Assembly (NCBI GenBank): GCA_963933195.1
Contig: CAWVUS010000018.1
Coordinates: 1 to 38,771 of the forward strand
Reading direction: 5' to 3'
Length of the DNA stretch: 38,771 nt
From: UBA8437 sp963933195
GTDB lineage: Bacteria; Planctomycetota; Planctomycetia; Planctomycetales; Planctomycetaceae
Part shown: positions 16,303-25,564 of the stretch, piece by piece
Layout of the letters: every line of letters starts with the position of its first letter
Position numbering within the stretch: position 1 is the stretch's first letter
Made by a program: the position numbers and the translations under genes
Notes under the pieces: model-generated
What the model was told of the DNA's origin: nothing
Databases searched by the model: none
Seen by the model: only the letters and a program-made list of their open reading frames with translations

Positions 16303-18141
16303 TTATTCGCGATCGAGGTCACCACGGAAGACGACCAGCGTCCCGGCGATCATGTCGTGCAAGGCCTGTTTTTTCGGAGTGAATCCGGCGATGAAAGAGG
16401 CCACGCCACCTCCGAGGATCAGCTTCATGAAGGCCCGCATGCCTGCCTTGGCGAAGGTCAGTCGCTCGCCGTTGGGACCGGTCACCATGATGCCCACCGC
16501 CTCCTTGCCGAGGGTCGCCTGTTCGCTGGAGGATTCCGAGCGGGCGAAGTAGCTGAATCCACAGGCGGGCAACAGGGCGAGATAGGCAAGTCCCAGGCCG
16601 GGACCAAAGCCGAACTGGGAGACGAAGAATACGGCCAGCCCGGCCAGGAGCACCGCGGCCAGCTTGCCCTTCTGGCTCATTTTCCACAACTCGATGGGCT
16701 CGAAGACCATGCCGACCGAGGCGATGATCACCATGTCGACCAGGGCGGCAATGTAGCGAGCCCAGAAACCGGCCAATTGCCCCGGGTGGGTCCGTTGGAT
16801 CAAGCTGAGTCGTTGCTGGTAGTAGTAAGCGTAGAGTCCGACGGCTCGCATCCAGAAGATCAGCCCGTAGCTGCCAACCAGCGATCCAACGACGATTGTG
16901 CCGAGGTAACAACCGACGGGTTTCCAGGGAAAGGGAATGCTGGCTGTTGTTCCTTCCGACGCCCCGTTGAAGCCAATCAGTTTCGTCCAGGCCAGCAGGT
17001 GTGGTGGACCGAACGGCTCCTTGAGGACCAGTTGGACGATGGCAATTCCACCTCCGACAACGGCGGCGGGCAGAATGATGCACACCAGCCCGACCAGCAA
17101 GAGGTAGAGGTTGGGGGCGATGTTGCGGACAGCCGAGACTGCCATCAGTGGGAATGACCACGCCTTGTAGGTGTGTTTCTGGGCCATGTGAGCCAGGGCC
17201 GAGGGGATCGACAGCAGGATCACGAGCTGAATCAATCCGACGATCACCAGCACGGGAATCGCCATCAGGGCGGCTTCCCCGGGCATATTTCCAGCCGTGA
17301 GTGCGGCGGCACCACCGGCCAACAGCAGGATCACCGGCCCGGCAATGATCATCACCGGTAGTGGAAAGATGACTCCCCAGAAATACATCTTGAACCCGTT
17401 GGCCAGCGAGTCGACGATCTGAAATGAGAGTCGTTTGGCCTGGCCCTTGCGGGCCAGCGTGGTGCGGGTGATCTGGACCGCCATCGTCCAGATCCAACCG
17501 GTGACGATCATGTAGATCATGAGAGTCAACACGCTCAATATCTGGAACCCATCTTTATTCAGCAATTCCGAGAGCAGCGGCACCTTGTACGCCTCGTCCT
17601 TGGGGGCATCCCCCTGTGCCATTTCGTTGGGCGGAGCTGGCAGAAAGGTGACCACGATCCAGAACGCGACAAAGACCATCAGGCACTGAAGCAGCGCCAC
17701 ACCGACGTTGACGATCCAGGTCTGGATGGCCAATCGCTGGTTGGCGAGCATGAACTGCCATGAGTCGGCCCAGGCGGCCTTGTAGAACAGGGCCGGGTTG
17801 GGGCCTTTCCGCTTGAGTCGCTTCTGCATCCTGGCACTGACGGCCCCCGTCTGGAGGTCGACGTGACAGTTGGGGCAGGTCCGGTCATCGGTGCTGACTT
17901 CCGAGGCACACTTGGGACAGAGCCGGGCCGTGGTGTCCTCGGCCTTGCTGAGATCCAATGACGAGAAAAGGGTGTCATCGTCGGAGACCGCGTCTGCCGC
18001 GGAATCGGCCGGAGCCTTCCGTTTGCCTGTGGGAACCTTGACCGGTTCCCGGCAACCGGGACAACGGATCGCCTTGCCGCGGGCCCGATCGGGTGCGGCG
18101 AAGACCTTCTCACACTGGCGGCAACGGACCTTGACTGGCAT
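16303..18141 (-). CDS. RDD-domain polytopic membrane protein with N-terminal zinc ribbons
   Basis: The protein has 612 residues from ATG 18141; a TTG nine codons earlier is the alternative. The N-terminus holds two Cys4 ribbons: RCRQC...RCPGC (about 6-30) and LCPKC...TCPNC (about 74-95). The middle (about 135-430) has seven or more hydrophobic helices, similar to DUF4013/YIP1-like membrane domains. The last ~150 residues are an RDD domain: AGFWARYIAALVDMVIIASVGMVFEP and the closing GGVASFIAGFTPKKQALHDMIAGTLVV. Function is unknown; RDD proteins are often proposed as transporters or membrane regulators. It is separated from tatC by 266 bases holding a promoter, so it is probably a separate transcript. 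Confidence 0.85.
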   Translation of the reverse strand: MPVKVRCRQCEKVFAAPDRARGKAIRCPGCREPVKVPTGKRKAPADSAADAVSDDDTLFSSLDLSKAEDTTARLCPKCASEVSTDDRTCPNCHVDLQTGAVSARMQKRLKRKGPNPALFYKAAWADSWQFMLANQRLAIQTWIVNVGVALLQCLMVFVAFWIVVTFLPAPPNEMAQGDAPKDEAYKVPLLSELLNKDGFQILSVLTLMIYMIVTGWIWTMAVQITRTTLARKGQAKRLSFQIVDSLANGFKMYFWGVIFPLPVMIIAGPVILLLAGGAAALTAGNMPGEAALMAIPVLVIVGLIQLVILLSIPSALAHMAQKHTYKAWSFPLMAVSAVRNIAPNLYLLLVGLVCIILPAAVVGGGIAIVQLVLKEPFGPPHLLAWTKLIGFNGASEGTTASIPFPWKPVGCYLGTIVVGSLVGSYGLIFWMRAVGLYAYYYQQRLSLIQRTHPGQLAGFWARYIAALVDMVIIASVGMVFEPIELWKMSQKGKLAAVLLAGLAVFFVSQFGFGPGLGLAYLALLPACGFSYFARSESSSEQATLGKEAVGIMVTGPNGERLTFAKAGMRAFMKLILGGGVASFIAGFTPKKQALHDMIAGTLVVFRGDLDRE

Positions 18142-18194
18142 GGACCCAATGTAGCAGGTTCGGACCAAAAATTAGTCTGATCCGGATTGGCCGA

Positions 18195-19520
18195 TCATCC
18201 CATGGCTTGTAACGAGTCGTCGATCACGGTGAGTGCCTGGTGAATATCTTCCAGGGAATGTGCCAGCGAGTAACCGTGGTGGCAGGGGCCGCCGCCGTAA
18301 TCGTGGAAGTAGACCCCACGGGCGGTGGTTTGCCGGCAAAATTCGATCATCGTCGCGGGGTCGTGGACCAGTGCCTGCGAGTAGTTGGTGACCGGGTCCC
18401 GGGTGCCGAAGATGATCCCAAACCGGCTGCCGTGGTGCTGGAAGCGAACCGGCAGCGGGCTGCGTCGGGCGATCTCATCGAGTTCGGCAAACAGAACATC
18501 CCCGAGCCCCCCGATTGTTTTCCAGAATTCCGGTCGCTTGATGTGATCGACAAAGGCGAGTCCGCCGAGGATTGAGGGGAGTGGAGCATTGAACGTTCCC
18601 GAATGTGCGACTGGTCCATTGGGAGCGTAGAGTTCCATCAACTCGGCGCGGCCGCCGATTGCCGAGAGCGGCAGGCCTCCTCCGAGTGACTTGCCGATGG
18701 TGCAGATGTCGGGCGTCACCCCGAAATCCTGTTGGGCTCCACCGGGGCTGGCCTTGGCGAACGACTGCACCTCGTCGAAGAACAGGACCAGGTCGTGCTG
18801 ATCAGCAAGTTCACGAGCCGCCTGCAGAAACCCGGGAGCCGGGGTGATGCAGCCGCAGTTGTAATCGACTGGTTCGATGAGCAGCGTGCCGGCTTCTCCG
18901 GCATGAGCTGTCACGACCGCCTCCAGTGCCTCGAGATTGTTGTACTCGACCGGAATGATCAATTCGGCCATCGACTCGGGAATCCCCGCGCTCTCGCGGT
19001 AGGGCGGCCGGGCATCCAGTTGGTCAGCCGGGGGGTGTCCGGCGATGTAGGTGAACTCGTGATAGCCATGGAAGTGGCCGAAGAAGCGGATGATCTTGTC
19101 ACGTCCGCTGGCGGCCCGGCACAGCCGCAAGGCGTGCAGGGTGGCCTCGGATCCCGAGTTGGTGAAACGGATCCGTTCGGCACAGGGAAGAATCCGGCAG
19201 AGTTCTTCGGCGAGATCGACATGGAACGGGGTGTCCATGCTGCACAGCACACCGTGCTCCCAGGAGGTCTGGAATGCCTCACGCAGGCATTCGGGAGCGT
19301 GTCCCAACAGTGTCGCGCCGTGGCTCATGGAGAAGTCCAGGAACTCGCGACCGGCGACATCCCAGAACCGGCTGCCGGCGGCTTTCTGGGCGTAGACCGG
19401 CGAGTCCCAGGCCTTGTTCCTCCGTGTGCTCGAGCACACGCCACCGGGGATCGCGGCTTCGCCACGTTGAAAGAGTTGTGCGACCGCGTTGTCGTCGGAG
19501 GGGATCTGCATCTGGAACAT
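18195..19520 (-). CDS. Glutamate-1-semialdehyde 2,1-aminomutase-like class III aminotransferase
   Basis: The protein has 441 residues and is a fold-type I PLP enzyme. Visible residues are NSGSEATLHALRLCRA (121-136) for phosphate binding, HFHGYHEF at 149-156, the PLP pyridine-contacting Asp249 in FFDEVQSF, the Schiff-base Lys277 in TIGKSLGGGLPLSAIGG, and the SGTFNAPL turn. Overall it resembles HemL, but canonical HemL has FDEVMTGFR where this has FDEVQSFAK, and a CNCGC-like cluster (YNCGC, 220-224) replaces the usual NMN segment. It may be a HemL homologue acting on another amino acid derivative, so no symbol is given. The gene is divergent from trpB, with its own promoter at 19565-19593. Confidence 0.82.
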   Translation of the reverse strand: MFQMQIPSDDNAVAQLFQRGEAAIPGGVCSSTRRNKAWDSPVYAQKAAGSRFWDVAGREFLDFSMSHGATLLGHAPECLREAFQTSWEHGVLCSMDTPFHVDLAEELCRILPCAERIRFTNSGSEATLHALRLCRAASGRDKIIRFFGHFHGYHEFTYIAGHPPADQLDARPPYRESAGIPESMAELIIPVEYNNLEALEAVVTAHAGEAGTLLIEPVDYNCGCITPAPGFLQAARELADQHDLVLFFDEVQSFAKASPGGAQQDFGVTPDICTIGKSLGGGLPLSAIGGRAELMELYAPNGPVAHSGTFNAPLPSILGGLAFVDHIKRPEFWKTIGGLGDVLFAELDEIARRSPLPVRFQHHGSRFGIIFGTRDPVTNYSQALVHDPATMIEFCRQTTARGVYFHDYGGGPCHHGYSLAHSLEDIHQALTVIDDSLQAMG

Positions 19521-19564
19521 GAGGCGATCGAACCGTAATGGAGCTCGTGAGAAGGTAGGCGGCC

Positions 19565-19593
19565 ATGATGTGAGCCGTGTGCCTGCGTGTCAA
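19565..19593 (-). promoter_or_regulatory. Predicted promoter for the class III aminotransferase gene
   Basis: Minus strand TTGACA (19593-19588), 17-base spacer, CATCAT (19570-19565, 4/6). The leader to the ATG at 19520 is about 37 bases. Confidence 0.45.
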
Positions 19594-19622
19594 ACCGGCC
19601 AATCGACTTGGGTTCGAGGCCG

Positions 19623-19651
19623 TTGACCGTTTCGGTGTCGACCAGAATAAT
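19623..19651 (+). promoter_or_regulatory. Predicted promoter for trpBA
   Basis: TTGACC (19623-19628, 5/6), 17-base spacer, AATAAT (19646-19651, 5/6). Transcription would start near 19658, about 30 bases before trpB, which leaves no room for a trp attenuator or leader peptide. Confidence 0.55.
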
Positions 19652-19686
19652 GGCAGTTTGCTCGTTCCCGAGCCGCGGAGTGATCG

Positions 19687-20919
19687 ATGACCACCGCTAG
19701 CAGCCATGTCCCCGACGAATCTGGTCGGTTTGGACCGTTCGGTCGGCGGTTCGTTCCCGAAACGCTGATGCGTGCACTGGAGGAGTTGACCGATGAATAC
19801 CTGAGGGCGAAGGACGATCCGGAATTCGCTGCAGAATTCGAACACCTGCTGGGCAGCTACGTTGGCCGGCCGAGCCCGTTGTATTTTGCCGAAAGACTGA
19901 CGGCCGAAGCGGGCGGGGCCCGGATTTATCTGAAGCGGGAGGATCTCAACCACACCGGTGCTCACAAGATCAACAACACGGTTGGCCAACTGTTGTTGAC
20001 CCGCAGGATGGGCAAGACCCGGGTGATTGCCGAGACCGGGGCAGGGCAGCACGGGGTCGCGACCGCGACGGCCTGTGCCCGGTTCGGGCTGGAGTGTGTC
20101 GTTTACATGGGCACCGAGGACATTCGTCGCCAACAGCCCAACGTCGACAACATGCGGCTGCTGGGTGCGGAGGTGCGAGGCGTCTCGAGCGGATCGTGCA
20201 CGTTGCGGGATGCGATCAACGAGGCGATGCGGGACTGGATGGGCAGCGTCAAGACGACCCACTATGTCATCGGCAGCGTTGTTGGGCCTCATCCGTTTCC
20301 GATGATGGTCCGTGACTTCCAGTCGGTGATTGGCCGCGAAACACGCCGTCAGTGCCTGGAGATTTTTGACAGGCTGCCCGACGTGGTGGTGGCCTGCGTC
20401 GGGGGAGGATCCAACGCCGCTGGGATGTTCTACCCGTTCGTTGATGACGGGGGAGTGCGGTTGGAAGGGGTCGAGGCCGGCGGCCGAGGCCCCGATGCCG
20501 GTGAGAACGCCAGCCCGTTGAGTTTTGGCAAGCCGGGCGTCCTGCACGGGAGCTTCAGCTACGTGTTGCAGGATGACGACGGACAGACCCAGGACGTGCA
20601 CAGCGTTTCGGCCGGGCTCGATTATCCTGGCGTTGGTCCCGAACACAGTTACTGGAAAGACACCGGCCGGGTGCATTACACCAACGTCATCGACAGCGAC
20701 GCTCTGGCGTCCTTCGAGCGGTTGGTGCAGGCCGAGGGAATCATTCCGGCCGTGGAGAGTTCTCACGCGGTGGCACATGCCTGCCGGGTTGCAGCCGAGA
20801 TGGACCCGGATCAGGTGGTGGTTGTTTGCCTGTCGGGACGCGGGGACAAGGACGTTGCCGAGGTGTCCCGACTGCTCGAGCGGTCCAACCCGGTCTCCGA
20901 GGAGCCATCATCATCATGA
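19687..20919 (+). CDS. trpB: Tryptophan synthase beta subunit
   Basis: The protein has 410 residues, normal for TrpB, which condenses indole with serine. Present are REDLNHTGAHKINN with the PLP Lys at 94, the GAGQHG loop with family AETGAGQHGVATA, the phosphate-binding GGGSNAAG, and VGPEHSYWKD, all in the right order. It belongs to the TrpB1 class that pairs with TrpA. A GGAG lies about 7 bases before the ATG at 19687. It overlaps trpA by four bases (ATGA), as expected for equimolar subunits. No trpC, trpD, trpE or trpF is in the window, so the pathway is split. Confidence 0.97.
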   Translation: MTTASSHVPDESGRFGPFGRRFVPETLMRALEELTDEYLRAKDDPEFAAEFEHLLGSYVGRPSPLYFAERLTAEAGGARIYLKREDLNHTGAHKINNTVGQLLLTRRMGKTRVIAETGAGQHGVATATACARFGLECVVYMGTEDIRRQQPNVDNMRLLGAEVRGVSSGSCTLRDAINEAMRDWMGSVKTTHYVIGSVVGPHPFPMMVRDFQSVIGRETRRQCLEIFDRLPDVVVACVGGGSNAAGMFYPFVDDGGVRLEGVEAGGRGPDAGENASPLSFGKPGVLHGSFSYVLQDDDGQTQDVHSVSAGLDYPGVGPEHSYWKDTGRVHYTNVIDSDALASFERLVQAEGIIPAVESSHAVAHACRVAAEMDPDQVVVVCLSGRGDKDVAEVSRLLERSNPVSEEPSSS

Positions 20920-21734
20920 GCAACCTGTCCCCCATCGCTGCCCGTTTTGCATCGGTTCGTGAGGCGGGGCGGATGGCGTTCATGCCATTCGTCACTGCCG
21001 GTGATCCGGACCTGGACACCACGCTGGCGGTGATCGAGGAATTGTCGCGTCGTGGAGTTGATCTGATCGAGGTGGGGTTTCCCTACAGTGACCCGATTGC
21101 TGATGGCCCGGTGATCCAGGCGTCGTACCAGCGCGCCCTGGAGAGTGGTCTCACGGTCGATGAGATTTTTCTGCGGTTCGGTGAACTGGATCGCGAGTCG
21201 ACGCCTCCCCTGGTGGCGATGGTCTCGTACGCGATCGTTTTTCGGAGGGATCCGACCGAGTTTGTCGCGCAGGCTGCCGCGGCGGGGTTCAGCGGGATGA
21301 TCGTCCCTGACCTGCCCGGTGACGAGGCATCGGAATTGGCCGCGGTGGTTGCCGACGGTGGCCTGGATCTGATCCAGTTGGTGGCTCCGACCACGCCCCC
21401 GTCCCGGTTGGACGCGATACTCGCGATGGCCAGTGGTTTCCTGTATTGCATCTCGGTTGCCGGGACGACGGGAGTTCGTGAAGCGGTGCCGTCGGAGTTG
21501 GCGGCACAGTTGGCGGATCTGAGAACCCGAACCGACCTGCCCCTGGCCGTTGGTTTTGGCATCAGCCAGGCCGAGCACGTGAGATCGCTGAAGGGGGTCG
21601 CTGACGGAGCGATTGTCGGGTCGGCACTGGTGGGCCAACTGGAGTCGATCGCCGTTGATGCTGAAGACCGCCAGGTGGTGCTGGAACGGGTGGGCGACTG
21701 GATCTCGGAACTGGTCGAAGCGGCCGGTTCCTGA
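20916..21734 (+). CDS. trpA: Tryptophan synthase alpha subunit
   Basis: The protein has 272 residues from the ATG at 20916, which overlaps the trpB stop; an in-frame codon at 20826 would give a longer form but lies inside trpB. TrpA cleaves indole-3-glycerol phosphate. The family residues are visible: FVTAGDPD (25-32), the catalytic Glu in IEVGFPYSDPIADGP (Glu52 and Asp63, equivalent to E. coli Glu49 and Asp60), SVAGTTGVRE (phosphate loop) and VGFGISQAEHV. It forms the alpha2-beta2 complex with the upstream TrpB. Confidence 0.97.
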   Translation: MSNLSPIAARFASVREAGRMAFMPFVTAGDPDLDTTLAVIEELSRRGVDLIEVGFPYSDPIADGPVIQASYQRALESGLTVDEIFLRFGELDRESTPPLVAMVSYAIVFRRDPTEFVAQAAAAGFSGMIVPDLPGDEASELAAVVADGGLDLIQLVAPTTPPSRLDAILAMASGFLYCISVAGTTGVREAVPSELAAQLADLRTRTDLPLAVGFGISQAEHVRSLKGVADGAIVGSALVGQLESIAVDAEDRQVVLERVGDWISELVEAAGS

Positions 21735-21842
21735 TCCCGCAACGTGATCTCGTTCGCTCGCCGTTGGCTCGGTCGCTCGATAGGCTGGGTGGCCTGATCC
21801 ACTTGACCGACCCGGCCCATCACGAAGAAAGCCGAGCCCACC

Positions 21843-23084
21843 GTGCACACCAGCCTGAATTGCGCCGCCTGCGGTGCCGACCACGCGATTGACTGTTTGC
21901 AGAACCTGTGCACTTCGTGCGGCAAGCCATTGCTGGTCGGCTACGACCTGGAGAGCCTGGCGGGCTCATTCACTCCAGACGTGGTCCACGGCCGGTCGAC
22001 TCGATCGATGTGGCGATTCCTGGAGGTGATGCCGGCGGCGGATCACGGCGAGGTGGTGTCCCTGGGCGAGGGACAGACACCATTGTTGCGCTGCCGGGCG
22101 GACGGCGTTTTCGAGGGTTTCTCGAACCTGTGGGTCAAGGACGAGTCGTTCAATCCCACCGGCAGTTTCAAGGCACGCGGGATGTCAGCGGCAGTGACCC
22201 GTGCCAAGGCCCTGGGAGCCACCTCCGTCGCGCTCCCCTCGGCCGGCAATGCCGCCGGGGCGGCGACCTACTACGCGGCGGCGGCGGGAATGGATTGTGT
22301 GCTGTTCATGCCCGACGACACTCCACCGGCCAATATCATCGAGTCGGCTGTCGGAGGCGCCCGGGTGCACCTGGTCAATGGCCTGATCGGTGACTGTGGC
22401 AAGTTGGTCGGCATGGGCAAGGATCGTTTTGGTTGGTTTGATCTCTCGACACTCAAGGAACCATTTCGGATCGAGGGCAAGAAGACGATGGGTTACGAGT
22501 TGGCGTTCGACCTGGCTGCGGCAGCCGGGGATGGAAGCCTGCAACTGCCCGATGTGATCTTCTATCCCACTGGGGGGGGGACCGGGCTGATCGGAATGTG
22601 GAAGGCGTTCGACGAGATGGAGAGGTTGGGTTGGATCGGCTCGCAGCGGCCGCGAATGGTGGTTGTACAGGCTGAGCATTGCGCTCCGGTCGTTCGTGCA
22701 TTCGAGGCGGGTGCGGATTCGGCCGAAATGTTCGAGAACGCCCGTACCGTGGCTTCAGGGCTCCGAGTGCCTGCGGCGATCGGCGATTTCCTGATGTTGC
22801 GGGTGCTGGCCGAGAGCAACGGCACGGCGATTTCAGTCAGCGACGAGGAGTTGCTGCAGGGCGTCCGCGAGATGTCGACCGGGCAGGGCCTGTTCCTGTG
22901 TCCGGAAGCCGGGGCGGTGTGGGCGGCCGCCAAGACGTTGCGCGAGAGCGGTTGGCTCGGAGCCGATGAACGAATCGTGTTGTTCAACACCGGCAGTGGG
23001 CTGAAATACAATCACCTGTATCCGCCCGGTGATCTGCCGCAGTTGGACCACACCGATCCGGACTGCCTGGACAGTTTGGCCTGA
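21843..23084 (+). CDS. thrC: Threonine synthase
   Basis: The protein has 413 residues from GTG 21843. The N-terminus is a zinc-ribbon-like segment (Cys7, Cys10, Cys23, Cys26) seen in the short-type threonine synthases. PLP-enzyme motifs are VSLGEGQTPL (72-81), the Schiff-base Lys110 in FNPTGSFKARG, LPSAGNAAGAAT (substrate loop) and the PTGGGTGLIG phosphate-binding loop. The enzyme converts O-phosphohomoserine to threonine. It follows trpA by 108 bases in the same direction; a weak TTGACC lies in the gap but no good -10, so read-through from trpBA is possible. Confidence 0.93.
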   Translation: MHTSLNCAACGADHAIDCLQNLCTSCGKPLLVGYDLESLAGSFTPDVVHGRSTRSMWRFLEVMPAADHGEVVSLGEGQTPLLRCRADGVFEGFSNLWVKDESFNPTGSFKARGMSAAVTRAKALGATSVALPSAGNAAGAATYYAAAAGMDCVLFMPDDTPPANIIESAVGGARVHLVNGLIGDCGKLVGMGKDRFGWFDLSTLKEPFRIEGKKTMGYELAFDLAAAAGDGSLQLPDVIFYPTGGGTGLIGMWKAFDEMERLGWIGSQRPRMVVVQAEHCAPVVRAFEAGADSAEMFENARTVASGLRVPAAIGDFLMLRVLAESNGTAISVSDEELLQGVREMSTGQGLFLCPEAGAVWAAAKTLRESGWLGADERIVLFNTGSGLKYNHLYPPGDLPQLDHTDPDCLDSLA

Positions 23085-23099
23085 GGCGGCTGCAGGGTC

Positions 23100-24095
23100 T
23101 CAGGGATTGGCTGACGAAGCCTCGGCCAAAAATTGCTGGATCGCGGCCTGTTGGCCCACCACCAGGATCGAATCTCCGGTGGTCATCCGGTCATTGCCGC
23201 CGACGGGCATTTGCCGGGACCCATCGGGATGCCGGATGGCGATCACCGTCAGTCCCCGTTCCGGCAGGGGACTCTGGCTGATCTCCCGTCCGGCCAGCGG
23301 TCCGTCTTCGGTGACGGGCAACTCGGCCAGTTCCAGGTCGGCGTGGTGCCCATCGACGATTTCCATGAGATTTTCGAGCCCGGAGTGGAGCATCAGCCTG
23401 GCCATGCGGACCGCGCCGGCCTGGTAGGGGTTGATCACGTGACGGGCACCGGCCTGTCGAAGCTTGCGGGCGGCGGATTCCTCGGCCGCCCGAGCGACGA
23501 TCGCCAGCGGCTGGTTGTCCATGTTCGCCGACAGGACAACGTAGAGATTGTCGGCGTCGGAGGAGAGCACGGCGGCCAGTCCACCGGCCCGGGCCAGGCC
23601 GGCTCGTTGGAGCATCCCGTCATCGGTGGCGTCGCCGTGCAGGTACGCCCAACTCTCGGGAATACACAGTTCCTGAATCCGATCGAGGCTGTTCTCGATG
23701 ACGACGAACTGCCGATTCTGGTTGACCAGTTGCCGGCAGATGATCTCGCCCATTTGTCCACATCCGCAAACGATCAGGTGTTCGGACATGTTGTTGATGG
23801 TCTGCTGCATTCTTCTTTGCTCCAGCGCGTGTCGGACTTGATCGGAGACGATCCATCGTCCGATCGAGGTGATCAGGTACATGAAAGTGCCGGCCCCGCT
23901 CAACAGGTAGACGATCACGAAGATCATGCCACCCTCTTCGATCGGTTCCGGTTCGCGGTAGCCGACGGTCATCAGCGTGATGACCGACAGGTAGAGACAC
24001 TCGATCGGCCCCTTGCCGGTGATCATCCCAAATCCGACGGTGCCGACGATCAGCAAGACGGCGATCAGCCCGATGATCGGAAGGATTCGTTTCAT
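23100..24095 (-). CDS. Two-helix potassium channel with RCK (TrkA-N/TrkA-C) regulatory domain
   Basis: The protein has 331 residues from ATG 24095, chosen because it overlaps the upstream hpnE stop (ATGA); a further upstream ATG at 24143 would add 16 residues inside hpnE. Layout: helix 1 (about 4-24), pore helix and filter (LYLSVITLMTVGYREPEP, about 34-51), helix 2 (about 56-78), then TrkA-N with HLIVCGCGQMGEII (106-119) as the Rossmann nucleotide site and TrkA-C (about 245-325). This is the MthK-like architecture. The filter reads TVGYR instead of TVGYG, and the codon is CGC. It probably gates K+ in response to a ligand bound to RCK. Confidence 0.88.
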   Translation of the reverse strand: MKRILPIIGLIAVLLIVGTVGFGMITGKGPIECLYLSVITLMTVGYREPEPIEEGGMIFVIVYLLSGAGTFMYLITSIGRWIVSDQVRHALEQRRMQQTINNMSEHLIVCGCGQMGEIICRQLVNQNRQFVVIENSLDRIQELCIPESWAYLHGDATDDGMLQRAGLARAGGLAAVLSSDADNLYVVLSANMDNQPLAIVARAAEESAARKLRQAGARHVINPYQAGAVRMARLMLHSGLENLMEIVDGHHADLELAELPVTEDGPLAGREISQSPLPERGLTVIAIRHPDGSRQMPVGGNDRMTTGDSILVVGQQAAIQQFLAEASSANP

Positions 24096-25564
24096 GGGGC
24101 TGTCGGTGACGGGATGGATTCGGTGTCTATCGGCAGGAGACATCGCGCGAGTCGTCCGGCCGGCAATTCCGGCGGTTGCAGTCGAATGGGGGTCCCCTGG
24201 CTTGCCAGGAGGCTTTCGACCGCCGTCAATCCACTGCGGACCGCACCTTCCATCGTGCTCGGCCAGCCGGTCCGCGTCCAGTCACCGGCCAGGAACAGTC
24301 CGGACCAGGCTGTGATTGCCCCGGGCCGGGAGGACTCGCTGCCCGGGCAAGGTGACAGCACGGCGCGGTGTTCGATCACCAGCCTGCTGCGAAGGACCTG
24401 GAACCCGGCAGCCTCCGGCCAGATGCTGCGCAATTCTCCGGTGACCTCGTCGATGACGTCCTGCCGGTCTCGTTGTGTCACGTGCCGTGCGGCGCTGATG
24501 ACCACCTGCACGTAGTCGCCGTTTGCTGTACGCGATTCCCGGCGGAACAACCACTGTCCCAGTCGTCCGACGAGGACGGCGTGCGGCAGATCCGTGAGAG
24601 GACGATCGAGCCAGAGATGGACCGCAGCGATCGGGGCCGTGTCGAGTTGCTCGAGAGCGGCAATCTGTGGGTGGTGGGTCACCGATTCTGGCAGCAGGTT
24701 GGCCACCCGGTGGTGTGGGACGGCCAGGATGACCTGGTCGGCCGTGATGGACGTTCCGTCTCTCAGTTGGACACCGGTGACCTGTTCGCCCTGGATCTCG
24801 ACACTGCTGGCACCAGTTCCGGTCCGGACCTCGATGCCGCGTTCGGTGAGCCATCGGGAGAGTCGTTGTCCGTAAATCTGTTCGAGTGGTACTCGAGGGA
24901 TGACCGGTTCCCAGCCGCGTCGGTGTGCAAGGAATCCTGTGACAAAAACGTGGCGAGCGTGTGCCACGGAGATCCGATCGAGTGATTCCGAGAGGGCGCT
25001 GACGAGAATCACTTCCCAGAAGCCACCGATTGATTCGGGAGATTGTCCGTGATGGGCCAGCCACCGGTCGAATGGGTGGTCCAGTGTGTGATCGGTGGTC
25101 CGCGCCAATGCCAGCAGCCCGCGGCGGATTTCTCGACGTGATCGACTGCCGAGGTATTTCAGCCCGGAGAGCCCTGGCAGCAGGTGAAACGGGGCCGGCA
25201 GGCAAGAGGCTCGCAGCGGGTGAATGGTTGGGGGCTGGTCCGGATGAGGTGGGGCGACGAAATGTAGCGTCGTGTCCCGTCGAAAGGACTCCTGCAGTCC
25301 GACGGTCTGGATCAGCCACATCAGGCTGGTGCAACAGCCCATCCCGACGTGCTGGCAGTGGTCAATCCACTCGTCGGTGCCACTGTCGTGAAAAGACCCG
25401 GCACGGCCTCCCAGCCGGGGTCTCGATTCGAGCAGAATTGCCGGTTGCCCGATGGTTGCCAGGCCGACAGCGGCCGACAGCCCAGCCAGTCCTCCACCGA
25501 CGATGACCGTGCGGGAGGGAACTGGTTCTGCGGGAGGAGTCGAAGTGGGAGTCACGGCGACCAC
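24092..25564 (-). CDS. hpnE: FAD-dependent amine-oxidase-family protein, hydroxysqualene dehydroxylase (HpnE)-like
   Basis: The protein has 490 residues. The FAD-binding dinucleotide fold is at the start: VIVGGGLAGLSAAVGL (20-35) and LLESRPRLGGRAGSF (44-58). HQHVGMG-type wording (DHCQHVGMGCC) and LARTTDH... match HpnE rather than carotenoid desaturases, and the C-terminal FLAGDWTRTGWPSTMEGAVRSG closes the FAD site. HpnE reduces hydroxysqualene to squalene in bacterial sterol/hopanoid precursor synthesis, with HpnC and HpnD; those partners are not in the window. The GTG at 25564 is the start used; another GTG lies 9 bases downstream. It is coupled to the K+ channel gene. Confidence 0.8.
   Translation of the reverse strand: MVAVTPTSTPPAEPVPSRTVIVGGGLAGLSAAVGLATIGQPAILLESRPRLGGRAGSFHDSGTDEWIDHCQHVGMGCCTSLMWLIQTVGLQESFRRDTTLHFVAPPHPDQPPTIHPLRASCLPAPFHLLPGLSGLKYLGSRSRREIRRGLLALARTTDHTLDHPFDRWLAHHGQSPESIGGFWEVILVSALSESLDRISVAHARHVFVTGFLAHRRGWEPVIPRVPLEQIYGQRLSRWLTERGIEVRTGTGASSVEIQGEQVTGVQLRDGTSITADQVILAVPHHRVANLLPESVTHHPQIAALEQLDTAPIAAVHLWLDRPLTDLPHAVLVGRLGQWLFRRESRTANGDYVQVVISAARHVTQRDRQDVIDEVTGELRSIWPEAAGFQVLRSRLVIEHRAVLSPCPGSESSRPGAITAWSGLFLAGDWTRTGWPSTMEGAVRSGLTAVESLLASQGTPIRLQPPELPAGRLARCLLPIDTESIPSPTAP

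Noticed and set aside
19652..19686. Trp attenuator or leader peptide
   Set aside because: The predicted leader is about 30 bases, with no Trp codon run and no paired hairpins.
19279..20778. 499-aa minus-strand frame over trpB and the aminotransferase start
   Set aside because: No domain content and conflicts with two certain genes.
21735..21842. Promoter for thrC at the TTGACC near 21804
   Set aside because: No -10-like hexamer at the proper spacing.
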